A stretch of DNA of 64,000 nt from QIAW01 sp035487295. GTDB taxonomy: Bacteria > Acidobacteriota > Terriglobia > Terriglobales > Acidobacteriaceae. Made by a program: the position numbers and the translations under genes. Where the stretch lies: assembly GCA_035487295.1 (NCBI GenBank), contig DATHMH010000010.1, forward strand, positions 124,001-188,000. Reading direction: 5' to 3'. The notes below the pieces were generated by a model. The model had not been told where the DNA came from, ran no database searches, and was given only the letters and a program-made list of their open reading frames with translations. Below are positions 43,540 through 51,602 of the stretch, piece after piece (position 1 is the first letter of the stretch; every line of letters starts with the position of its first letter).

Positions 43540-43651
43540 TGAACCTCTTTCCTAAACAGCGTGGCAGGGTGATGTATTGTCGTTCGCCAAAATAGATCGG
43601 CCGCCTAGAATCAAAAGGTTAACAGCATGACACTTACCATGGAAACAAATC

Positions 43652-43846
43652 ATGTTCGACCTGTTCCAGCTGTGGTTGGGAGCCATCAAACGCATCTTTG
43701 TGTCCCGGAAATCTCTGGTGCTTGAGGACCGAACTCACCTGGGGCTGGAGAAGGACACGCCGGCAGGGAGAAGCACTACAAAAGCCCAAAGGATGGCGAA
43801 TTGTCGCTTCGCCCAGACGGTTGCCGCTATTAATTCTTCACATTAG
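43652..43846 (+). pseudogene. Internally deleted integrase-type transposase relic
   Basis: A 64-codon frame. Its first part (MFDLFQLWLGAIKRIFVSRK) looks like the N-terminus of IS481-like integrase-core transposases. It then jumps to DRTHLGLEKDTPAGR, a motif found near the C-terminus of such transposases. The catalytic DDE core between them is gone. The end carries GTTGCCGCTATTAATTCTT (43820-43838), which recurs exactly at 46522-46540. It is the only IS trace in the 507-nt gap 43540-44046. Confidence 0.5.
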
Positions 43847-44046
43847 CGCTGGCACATTAGGAATACTGCCTGGTTTTAAGAAGCTCTCAAATTCTTACCG
43901 CCTTTTGCACAGCTTAGATCTTTTTTTTGATACTTTCATCAGATTTTCATGCGCGCGCAACCAGCGATCTGAATTGCTTTGGTAAGTTCGGGGCGGGTGA
44001 AATTCCCAAAACTTCAACCTGTTTCAAATCTACCCAGGAGAAAATC

Positions 44047-45984
44047 ATGCATCAAACCAACAAGAGCAATCCACGACTGAAGATCGCCGCTTGTGCGGCG
44101 GTGTTCCTATTGTCGGTTTTTGGCTTCGGCGCGTCAGTCCAAGCCCAGACCGATCCGGACAAGGCGATCGACAAGATCAACACCGCCACGCCGATCAAGC
44201 ACGTCATCATCATCGTCGGCGAGAATCGCAGCTTCGATCACCTGTTCGCCACCTATGTGCCAAAGAGCAAGCGCGAGAAGGTGTTGAACCTTTTGTCCGA
44301 AGGCATCATCAACGCCGATGGATCGCCAGGCCCGAATTTCGCCAAGGCGCATCAATTCAAGATCGTGTCCGCCCCCAATGGCGGCAAATTCTTCAGCAGC
44401 GCTGATTTGGTAGACAAGCAGCTCTACACCACTCTGCCAGTGCCCGATCTCAACGGCGTGCAAAATCCGCCCGCTGCCGCCCTCCTGACCCTGGGCGGCG
44501 ATCCGGGCTTGCCACCCGCAGATCAATTCCTCCTGGCAACGGGGGGCACAGGTTTGCCCTTCAATGAGGGACCGGATATCCGCATTACCAACGTCAACAA
44601 CCTCCTGCCGGGACCGTTCCAGTTGACCGGCCCGACCATGCCATTCGACGCCTACGCCGGCGACACGGTTCATCAGTACTTCCAAATGGTCCAGCAGGTG
44701 GATTGCGCCATCGACGCGGAGCACGTGTCGAAGGATAACCCGACGGGTTGTCTCCATGATCTCCAGTCGGCGGTTGACACCACCTACGCCACGCCTCCTG
44801 GCGGCGTGCCGCGTGACACCGGGGAGACCATGGAGTTCTTCAACATGCAGAACGGCGACGCACCTCTGTTCAAATCCCTGGCTGACAACTACACCATGAG
44901 CGACAATTATCATCAACCGGTGCTCGGCGGCACAGGCCCGGACAGCCAGCCGCTCGGCTTTGCTGATCAGGTGTTCTTCAGCGACGGTCATGGCAACGTC
45001 GCAACGCCGCCGGCGGCCAACATCTATAATCCCGATCCTCAGGCTGGAACGCTCAACCTCTATACGAAGCGGGCGCAATGGTTCAATTGCTCCGACCCGA
45101 CTGCGCCGGGCATCGCTGCAATCACAGATTATCTGAATGCGCTCCCTTATCCCGTTCAGACGAAGTGCGACCCCGGCGCGTACTGGCAGGCCGTCAACAT
45201 CAATCCTGCCTTCACGCCGAAAGGAACGCCGCAGGCTGGTCGCATCGTTCCGCAGACGCTGCAGCAGAGCATCGGCGATGTGCTCAGCGCCCACAATATT
45301 CCCTGGAAATATTATGGCGGCGGCTTCAATGCCAGTGGAACGGGCGGCCCATTGGACGGGCTCTATTGCAATATCTGCAACCCGTTCGAGTATGAGGCGA
45401 ACTATCCGAGCGTGGTTCCAGATCACATGCGCGACGTCACCGATCTCTTCGCCGACCTCGTGAACGGCACGCTTCCGGCGGTCTCCTACGTGAAGCCGGA
45501 TGGCGTTATGGACGGCCACCCCGCTTCCTCGAAGTGGGGGCTCTTCGAGGCCTTCACCCAAAACATCGTCCAACTCGCGCAAAGCAACCCGGAGCAATGG
45601 TCCGAAACCGCGATCTTCATTACCGTGGACGAGGGCGGCGGCTTCTACGACTCGGGCTTTATTCAGCCGGTGGATTTCTTCGGGACCGGCCCGCGCATTC
45701 CGATGATCGCCGTTTCGCCCTTCTCGACAGGCGGGCATATCAGCCACACCTATAGCGAGCATTCCTCTTTCGTGAAGTTCGTCGAACGGAACTGGATGCT
45801 CGATGCCACGCTCAGCACCCGCAGCCGCGATAACCTGCCCAATCCCAAACAGAGTGAAGGTGAGCACGCCTATGTGCCGCGCAACATGCCGGCTATCGGC
45901 GATTTGTTCGACTTGTTCAACTTTGATGATCATCATGATGATCACCATGAAGATCATCATGATGGTGATCACGGCCGCCGCTAG
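44047..45984 (+). CDS. Secreted phosphoesterase (phospholipase C/acid phosphatase family)
   Basis: 645 residues from the ATG at 44047, after CAGGAG. Signal peptide (CAAVFLLSVFGFGASVQAQ). The core is the PF04185 phosphoesterase fold: IKHVIIIVGENRSFDHLFATY (metal/nucleophile region), NYTMSDNYHQPVLGGTGP, and ITVDEGGGFYDSG (metal-binding D-E). It probably hydrolyses phosphate esters or phospholipids outside the cell. The extreme C-terminus is His/Asp-rich (DDHHDDHHEDHHDGDH), a likely metal-binding tail. A terminator follows. The nearby transposase relic makes acquisition by transfer possible. Confidence 0.87.
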   Translation: MHQTNKSNPRLKIAACAAVFLLSVFGFGASVQAQTDPDKAIDKINTATPIKHVIIIVGENRSFDHLFATYVPKSKREKVLNLLSEGIINADGSPGPNFAKAHQFKIVSAPNGGKFFSSADLVDKQLYTTLPVPDLNGVQNPPAAALLTLGGDPGLPPADQFLLATGGTGLPFNEGPDIRITNVNNLLPGPFQLTGPTMPFDAYAGDTVHQYFQMVQQVDCAIDAEHVSKDNPTGCLHDLQSAVDTTYATPPGGVPRDTGETMEFFNMQNGDAPLFKSLADNYTMSDNYHQPVLGGTGPDSQPLGFADQVFFSDGHGNVATPPAANIYNPDPQAGTLNLYTKRAQWFNCSDPTAPGIAAITDYLNALPYPVQTKCDPGAYWQAVNINPAFTPKGTPQAGRIVPQTLQQSIGDVLSAHNIPWKYYGGGFNASGTGGPLDGLYCNICNPFEYEANYPSVVPDHMRDVTDLFADLVNGTLPAVSYVKPDGVMDGHPASSKWGLFEAFTQNIVQLAQSNPEQWSETAIFITVDEGGGFYDSGFIQPVDFFGTGPRIPMIAVSPFSTGGHISHTYSEHSSFVKFVERNWMLDATLSTRSRDNLPNPKQSEGEHAYVPRNMPAIGDLFDLFNFDDHHDDHHEDHHDGDHGRR

Positions 45985-46014
45985 AACGGTCTAACCACCT
46001 CACGCGTAACCAGG

Positions 46015-46045
46015 CGCCGGCAGGAGATTCCTGCCGGCGTTTTTT
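46015..46045 (+). terminator. Rho-independent terminator of the phosphoesterase gene
   Basis: CGCCGGCAGG (46015-46024), loop AGATT, CCTGCCGGCG (46030-46039), then six T. A perfect 10-bp stem 30 nt after the stop codon. Confidence 0.95.
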
Positions 46046-46188
46046 ACGTCATCGGGACGTCACTCTGACTGTGTTCTACAGAATTCTGGCAGCGCTACCA
46101 CATCATGCCGCTGTAACTCAGACTCATAGTAATGTCTGGCTACACTTCCTGGCCAAGCGATGAGCGATCTCGGCGAGGGAGTCGTCCA

Positions 46189-46507
46189 TTATTCGCTACG
46201 CTTCTTGGCTCTGGAGCCTTTGCGCTTTGAGTGCTTGCGATTCAGCACCTTTTGCAAACCCTTGATTTGTTCTTTGATTTCCCGAATCGCGGTTCCGAGC
46301 GTTGAGAAACACATCGTCTGTATCTTTACGCTGCCTCTCCCATTCTCGTTCCATGCGGTCAAAGCGTGCTGACTCATCCAGTTCGTATTCATGAAGGGGT
46401 GTCAATCAGCTGTTCATTGGACTCGGCACGAGTGCGCTCGATGCGCATCTTGTACTCATTAAGTGTTCGAACTGGAACAGACTGAGGCACTCCAGTCTCA
46501 AACAATG
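46189..46507 (-). pseudogene. Frameshifted coiled-coil protein relic
   Basis: Three minus-strand frames read in order make a sensible charged helix protein: VRTLNEYKMRIERTRAESNE, then LHEYELDESARFDRMEREWE, then AIREIKEQIKGLQKVLNRKH with a basic end. Two frameshifts (near 46400 and near 46300) join them. The family is unknown; it is a helical, Arg/Glu-rich protein. It fills most of the gap 46046-46557, which otherwise holds the terminator and the 19-nt repeat at 46522-46540. Confidence 0.45.
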
Positions 46508-46557
46508 TGGCTCAAATGAACGTTGCCGCTATTAATTCTTGCCTCCCATCGAATTGG

Positions 46558-46968
46558 CTATGGTTGTTGCTCGCAGTTGACCATCCACGGAATCCCGAAC
46601 TGATCGACCAGCATACCGAACTTGGCAGACCAAAACGTCTTCTGGATCGGCATCGTGACGCTTGCTTTTTCCGAGAGTGCGGCAAATATCTGCTCTGCTC
46701 TCTCGGGTTCCTTCACACTCAAGGTAACTGAGATGCCCTGAGGTTTACGCTGTTGATCGGGTGGAGCGTCGCAGCCCATCAGTACCGCACCGTCTGCCAC
46801 CAGCCGCGCATGCATGATCTTGTTCTTCCAGTGCGGCGGAACATGAGATTCCGCCGGCGTGCCTGCATAGGGCAACAGGGCTTCAATCTTTCCTCCGAGG
46901 CAGCTCTCGTAGAACTTGAATGCCGCCTCACATCCGTCGTTGAAATGTAAATATGGAGTCAATTGCAT
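46558..46968 (-). CDS. PhnB-like VOC-family protein
   Basis: 136 residues from the ATG at 46968, with AAGGAG 7 nt before it. One beta-alpha-beta-beta-beta type module pair: LTPYLHFNDGCEAAFKFYESCLGG, then KTFWSAKFGMLVDQFGIPWMVN, typical of the PhnB-like 3-demethylubiquinone/glyoxalase superfamily group. The substrate is unknown. It is upstream of nothing on its strand but follows DoxX and YciI genes that often accompany ECF sigma factors. Confidence 0.85.
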   Translation of the reverse strand: MQLTPYLHFNDGCEAAFKFYESCLGGKIEALLPYAGTPAESHVPPHWKNKIMHARLVADGAVLMGCDAPPDQQRKPQGISVTLSVKEPERAEQIFAALSEKASVTMPIQKTFWSAKFGMLVDQFGIPWMVNCEQQP

Positions 46969-47084
46969 CGTTTTCTCCTTTTTCTGTAGTTGAATTACAA
47001 AGTTGAATTGCAAAATCGTTTTTTATTTTTAATTTCTCCCGCTGAATTACGCAGGTGATCGCCTTTTTGAGGGCTGACTTCACG

Positions 47085-47489
47085 CTAGCTCCGCAGCGGA
47101 ATCAGCGCTCGAAGGCGTGGCTCGCGCAGAAACACTCCAAGCCAGGCAAGCACGCCGAAAATAATGGGAAACACCGTTTCAAATGCGGGAGAGCCGGCAC
47201 GAACCTGGGCGGCGGTTGCGCCACCCAGGTAGCCTGTCAGCAGGATCGCGCCCAGAATCGACGTGTAAGGAATCGCGTAAAGCGCGGTACAGACCAGCAA
47301 TGTGATTCCGATCCCCACAATACTTGTCACCGGGAATCCGAGTCGAATCGTGGCATCGATTACCTGTTGTACTCTCATCAGTTTCATGACACCGTCAAAA
47401 ACCATGAACAAGACAACTAAACCGCTTATAGTGCGCCCGGTCCAGAGACTCGCCTTTGAAACGGGGGCCGATTGCGCAGTTGATTCCAT
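47085..47489 (-). CDS. DoxX-like family membrane protein
   Basis: 134 residues with four membrane helices (about 18-38, 54-72, 76-94, 103-120). The segments GLVVLFMVFDGVMKL and LGFP, and the TGYLGGATAAQVRAGSP loop, are those of DoxX-like proteins. An AGGAG ribosome site precedes the start. The exact role is unknown; relatives link to thiosulfate/quinone metabolism and to stress. It lies in the same-strand group ending at PhnB-like, near the ECF42-type sigma factor. Confidence 0.85.
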   Translation of the reverse strand: MESTAQSAPVSKASLWTGRTISGLVVLFMVFDGVMKLMRVQQVIDATIRLGFPVTSIVGIGITLLVCTALYAIPYTSILGAILLTGYLGGATAAQVRAGSPAFETVFPIIFGVLAWLGVFLREPRLRALIPLRS

Positions 47490-47565
47490 AAGACTTTTTC
47501 TCCTTAATCTTCAATTTGAAATGTCGTTCGCGCTGACGCGTTCTTTCGCAAAGTTGATCGCCAAA

Positions 47566-47928
47566 TTACGCACGGGTCTTCGCGAAGTCTTCCGGCTCGA
47601 AGAGTGGACGAATCTCCACTTCCGTGCCGCCGCCGAACGGAGCACGCTTTAACCATGTGATCGCCTCTTCCAGCGAATTCACCTTCCACAGCCAAAACCC
47701 GGCCACGAGTTCCTTCGTCTCCGCGAAGGGGCCGTCAATGACGGTTTTCTTGTCATCGAACTTGACGCGCACGCCGTTTTTGCTCGATTTCAGTCCATCG
47801 CCGGCCAACATCACGCCCGCTTTGATTAGTTGATCATTAAACTTGCCCATTTCGGCCAACAGCTCGGAACTGGGAAGAATCCCCGCCTCCGACTCAGTGC
47901 TGGCCTTTACGATTACCATCACTCTCAT
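47566..47928 (-). CDS. YciI/DGPF-domain protein
   Basis: 120 residues from the ATG at 47928 with GAGGAG upstream. The DGPF hallmark is IDGPFAETKELVAGFWLW. The fold is a ferredoxin-like YCII domain. These proteins accompany ECF42-type sigma factors; their biochemical role is not settled. The paralogue at 48098 lies just upstream on the same strand. Confidence 0.9.
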   Translation of the reverse strand: MRVMVIVKASTESEAGILPSSELLAEMGKFNDQLIKAGVMLAGDGLKSSKNGVRVKFDDKKTVIDGPFAETKELVAGFWLWKVNSLEEAITWLKRAPFGGGTEVEIRPLFEPEDFAKTRA

Positions 47929-48039
47929 TGTTCTTCTCCTCAATTTTTTACGGCTCAGTGTCTTGCCGCTTTCATTGGTTAATCGAATGGCGAGTGTCCC
48001 AATCGACATCGTTCAAGAAAAATTTATTTGGCCGCACCT

Positions 48040-48076
48040 CAAAACAAAAGGCTGACCCCATGTGCGATCAGCCTTT
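48040..48076 (-). terminator. Terminator of the upstream YciI gene
   Basis: Minus strand: AAAGGCTGA (48076-48068), a 12-nt loop, TCAGCCTTT, then TTGTTTT. It lies 20 nt after the stop at 48098. Confidence 0.75.
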
Positions 48077-48097
48077 GGGTCTTCGGTTATAGATTCG

Positions 48098-48451
48098 CTA
48101 ATCCGGCAGATTAGGAATTTCCAGCGCGGGACGGATCTCCACCGTGCCTTTGCGAGCCCCCGGAATTCTGGCCGCAATTGCAAGCGCCTCATCCAGGTCT
48201 TCGGCTTCAACCATGAAGTAGCCGCCCAACTGCTCTCTCGTCTCAGCGAAGGGACCATCTTGTACGATGCGTTTGCCTTCGCGCACCCTCACGCTCGTCG
48301 CCGTCGTCACCGGCTGCAGAGGTGACGCTGAAATGTACTGCCCTTTCGCCTTCAACTGCTGGGCCAACTCCGTTGATTCGCCGTAGCAATGCTGCCGCTC
48401 CGGCTCCGTCCAGGCATTCTCGTCCGCATAAATCAGCAACATGTATTTCAC
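48098..48451 (-). CDS. YciI/DGPF-domain protein
   Basis: 117 residues from the GTG at 48451 (KYMLLIYADENAW start), with GGAGGA 7 nt upstream; a GTG five codons earlier is less likely. It has the DGPF hallmark VQDGPFAETREQLGGYFMVE. It is divergent from the ECF42-type sigma gene 79 nt away, matching the known ECF42/DGPF neighbourhood. A terminator separates it from the second YciI gene, so the two are independently transcribed. Confidence 0.9.
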   Translation of the reverse strand: MKYMLLIYADENAWTEPERQHCYGESTELAQQLKAKGQYISASPLQPVTTATSVRVREGKRIVQDGPFAETREQLGGYFMVEAEDLDEALAIAARIPGARKGTVEIRPALEIPNLPD

Positions 48452-48530
48452 CTTCTGGTCCTCCACTGAGTAGTCGAATGAGCGGGGCGGGAATCGACCG
48501 CTCCGCCTTAAAATCGTTAAAATTGTTAAG

Positions 48531-49781
48531 ATGCATGCCGATGCCGCATTAGCCGTAGAAGCAGTTTACCGCACCGACTGGGGGCGCATTGTTGCCACCC
48601 TCATAAACCTGCTCGGCGATTTCGAACTCGCGGAAGAGTTCGCGCAGGAAGCGTTCGCGACCGCACTGGACAAGTGGTCTGTCTCCGGGATTCCCGAATC
48701 GCCTCGCGCATGGATCATTCAGACCGCCCGTCACAAGGCCATTGACCGGATCCGCCGGCAGACGCTGTTCGCGAAAAAGCTCCAGCCTCAGCTTGCCTAT
48801 GAAACTGAATCCGCTGTTTACGAGCCCGACTATGATGCTGATGAAATACCTGATGAGCGGCTTCGACTGATTTTTACTTGCTGTCACCCGGCGCTCGCCC
48901 GCGAAGCCCAGGTGGCGCTGACGCTTCGCACTCTGGGCGGACTCGAAACCGACGAGATTGCCCGCGCTTTCGTTGTCTCTGAGCCTACCATGGCCCAGCG
49001 CCTCGTTCGCGCCAAGCGCAAGATCCGCGATGCCAGAATTCCATACGTAGTGCCTGCCGCGGCTGATCTGGGCGAGCGTCTCGATGCGGTGCTGACCGTC
49101 ATCTACCTTGTATTCAACGAGGGATACGCGGCCACTCGCGGCAGCCAGCTCATGCGCCACGATCTTTCCGCCGAGGCTATTCGTCTGGGGCGCCTTCTCT
49201 GCAAGCTGATGTGGCCCTCGCCGCCAACCGAGGCCACGGGGCTTCTGGCGCTGATGCTGCTGCACGATTCTCGCCGCGATTCGCGAACCAACAGAGCCGG
49301 CGAGATCGTTGTGCTCGAAGAACAGGACCGCACACGCTGGAACCTGCAGCAGATCGCCGAAGCGTTACCGCTGGTCAACGAGGCCATGCAGCGCCCAGCG
49401 CCGTATGCGCTGCAAGCGGCTATTGCGGCCGAGCACTGCAAGGCAGTTCGCGCCGACCAGACCAACTGGAGCCGGATCGTCGAGCTTTATAATCAACTGG
49501 AACAACTCGATGCTTCACCTGTTGTCTCGCTGAATCGTGCCGTTGCGGTTGCCATGTCGGAAGGCCCTGGCGCTGCGCTTGCGATCATTGACAACCTGGA
49601 AACCGGCGGCGAATTGAGCGATTACCATCTACTGTATGCCGCGCGTGCTGATCTGCTGCGCCGGCTAGGGGCGCGTGATGAAGCTGCGCGCAGTTACTCG
49701 CAAGCTCTTGCGCTTGTCACCAATGATCGTGAACGCGCGTATCTGGAACGCCGGCTCCGTGAGCTACAAGCCGTTATCTAA
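48531..49781 (+). CDS. ECF42-type RNA polymerase sigma factor with C-terminal extension
   Basis: 416 residues. Region 2 (DFELAEEFAQEAFATALDKW, then PRAWIIQTARHKAIDRIRR) and region 4 (TLRTLGGLETDEIARAFVVSEPTMAQRLVRAKRKIRDA) are followed by a long C-terminal helical extension with TPR-like repeats (about 190-416). This layout and the adjacent DGPF genes identify the ECF42 group, whose extension is reported to be needed for activity and which lacks a classical anti-sigma factor. No anti-sigma gene is visible here. Regulation of the YciI, DoxX and PhnB-like genes is likely. Confidence 0.92.
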   Translation: MHADAALAVEAVYRTDWGRIVATLINLLGDFELAEEFAQEAFATALDKWSVSGIPESPRAWIIQTARHKAIDRIRRQTLFAKKLQPQLAYETESAVYEPDYDADEIPDERLRLIFTCCHPALAREAQVALTLRTLGGLETDEIARAFVVSEPTMAQRLVRAKRKIRDARIPYVVPAAADLGERLDAVLTVIYLVFNEGYAATRGSQLMRHDLSAEAIRLGRLLCKLMWPSPPTEATGLLALMLLHDSRRDSRTNRAGEIVVLEEQDRTRWNLQQIAEALPLVNEAMQRPAPYALQAAIAAEHCKAVRADQTNWSRIVELYNQLEQLDASPVVSLNRAVAVAMSEGPGAALAIIDNLETGGELSDYHLLYAARADLLRRLGARDEAARSYSQALALVTNDRERAYLERRLRELQAVI

Positions 49782-49892
49782 AGGTCGAAGCGTATCTTCC
49801 CTGCACGCAGCCAAATTCGGCCTCAGCAAACCTTTTCAGGCTCATCGCTGCAACCGCCTGAAATAGGATACAAATGCGACAGATTATAAAGT

Positions 49893-49975
49893 TGGTGAGC
49901 GCGGAACGGAATCGAACCTTCAATCTGACTGATTCTCAATCAGAAATATCGCATCCGCTTGGCGGTATACCTTGC
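49893..49975 (-). pseudogene. Possible tRNA relic
   Basis: On the minus strand there is a D-arm-like CCGCCAAGCGGATGCG, an anticodon-arm-like CTGATTGAGAATCAG, a T-loop-like GGTTCGATTCC and a final CGCGCTCACCA. The acceptor 5' strand and a proper T stem are missing. The remaining 409-nt gap (49782-50190) has no gene. Confidence 0.3.
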
Positions 49976-50190
49976 ATTGTTCCCATTTCAGAATGAGTAC
50001 CATTTTGAAACTCAGTCTCATTTCACTATGAATCGTCCATAACATAGACAGAATTCTGCAACATGTACCCCGCGAGTGCGTAGCATAAGTTTCTATCTCT
50101 TTCATCTTGTGTCATTTGCAGTGCGGCAGGCCTTTGGCACTCGATGTGCTCTAACAATCAGCAAAACATAGTCCAGAGGAGAAAAATCCA

Positions 50191-50931
50191 ATGCAAGATA
50201 ACGATGTAATGCGGCTTGAAGGAGTTTTGCTCACCAGTGATGCCCAGGTGCTTTGCGTTATGAACCAAGTGCTCGATAACTTTGAGATTGAGACCGAGGT
50301 CTGCACCGAATCCAACTCGGCGGTCGAGGCAGTGTCGAGCCGGAAACTTGACACCCTGATTGTAGATTGGAGCGAGCACGAGCAGCCCGCGCAGGTCCTG
50401 AGCGCCATGCGCCAATCTCAGGAGAACGCCAAATCGACCGTCCTGGTCATGGTGAACGGTGCTCCGGAGATGCAAGCTGCGAACCGCGCCGGGGCCAACT
50501 TCATCATGCACAAGCCTATCAACTTCGAGCAAGCCACGCGTTGTTTGCGAGCCGCCTATGGAGCCATGCTCCAGCAGCGCCGCCGGGCGGCGCGCTATCC
50601 GGTTGATATTCCCGTAACCGCAAAAGTCACCGGAACGGGAAAGGTGGAAGGCAAGATTGCCGATCTCAGCGAGGGCGGGCTGGCGTTTCACAGCAAACAA
50701 ACCATTCAGGTAGGCCAGGAGTTATCGTTCGAATTGAGGCTTCCCGGAACTTCGAGCCTGCTCCATATCACAGCCAAGGTAGTGAATACAGATGGCAGAG
50801 GCCGGGCGGGTGTTTGCTTCACTTCTGTGCCGGCCGGCGAAATGGCTGCTCTCAAGCAATGGCTGTCAAGCCGTCTGGCCAGGATGATGGACCGCCAGGT
50901 TTTTACCGACTACACCAACCGCTTGAACTAA
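50191..50931 (+). CDS. Receiver-like domain fused to PilZ domain
   Basis: 246 residues after a GAGGAG ribosome site. The N-terminal half (1-125) has a CheY fold with a candidate phospho-acceptor D59 and the lysine of MHKPI, but the Ser/Thr switch position is replaced (VMVNG), so it is probably degenerate. The C-terminal half is a PilZ domain with RRRAARYPVDIPV and DLSEGG, the c-di-GMP-binding pattern. It suggests a second-messenger output on motility, adhesion or envelope. The CheY-like gene follows 24 nt later. Confidence 0.85.
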   Translation: MQDNDVMRLEGVLLTSDAQVLCVMNQVLDNFEIETEVCTESNSAVEAVSSRKLDTLIVDWSEHEQPAQVLSAMRQSQENAKSTVLVMVNGAPEMQAANRAGANFIMHKPINFEQATRCLRAAYGAMLQQRRRAARYPVDIPVTAKVTGTGKVEGKIADLSEGGLAFHSKQTIQVGQELSFELRLPGTSSLLHITAKVVNTDGRGRAGVCFTSVPAGEMAALKQWLSSRLARMMDRQVFTDYTNRLN

Positions 50932-50955
50932 GCGGAAACTCTAAGGAGAAACATA

Positions 50956-51351
50956 ATGCCCGCTCGAGTATTGTTGATTGACGATTCAAGGTTCCTGCGA
51001 ACTGCTTTGGAGAAGATGCTGTCCAAAAGGGGATTTGAAGTTTGCGTTGCCGGAGATGGTGAAGAAGGGCTGCGACTGGTCCGGGAATCCGCAAAGTTTG
51101 ATCTGATTTTGCTCGATCTGTTCTTACCCAAAATGACGGGATACGAGATACTCAAGCGCCTTCGAGCCAATCCGGCGACCGACACAGTTCCCGTACTAAT
51201 TTTAAGCGGCATTGCCCGGCAAAAGGATCTGGAGGAACTAAGGAGCCAGGGCGCGACCGATTGTCTGCCCAAAGAAACCCTGGACCTGAGGGCGGTTGTG
51301 GCTAGTGCTGAGGCCTGCTTGATGCAGCAGCAACTGCAAGCTTGCATTTAA
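50956..51351 (+). CDS. CheY-like single-domain response regulator
   Basis: 131 residues, AAGGAG before the start. It is a receiver domain with the acidic pair D9-D10, phospho-acceptor D54 in LLDLFLPKM, switch serine in ILSG and lysine in CLPKE. There is no output domain, so it acts through protein contact. It is cotranscribed with the receiver-PilZ gene. No histidine kinase is adjacent. Confidence 0.9.
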   Translation: MPARVLLIDDSRFLRTALEKMLSKRGFEVCVAGDGEEGLRLVRESAKFDLILLDLFLPKMTGYEILKRLRANPATDTVPVLILSGIARQKDLEELRSQGATDCLPKETLDLRAVVASAEACLMQQQLQACI

Positions 51352-51602
51352 GGGGATCTCAAAGCAAACATTCCAGCCACTCACCTCGGGGGCTGTAGAA
51401 ATCATCTCCGATAGCTGAACGCCACCTGATTTGACTATATAGCAGCAATTGAGGCGCGCCTACGTCATCAAAGATAATAGATTGACCAGTAAGTATGGAT
51501 GCGGCCTACTTACCTTTAAGCTAAACTCATATACAATAATTTGTGATTTTGATCTTCGGTTGCCCTCTTTTCACCATCTGAAATGATTCAAAGGACCATT
51601 CG

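Noticed and set aside
44134..45972. 612-codon minus-strand open frame
   Set aside because: Opposite the phosphoesterase gene, which has a signal peptide, motifs and a terminator; composition of the opposite frame is not protein-like.
46160..46372. 70-codon plus-strand frame
   Set aside because: Antisense to the broken coiled-coil gene, Leu/Phe/Cys-rich by reading its opposite strand.
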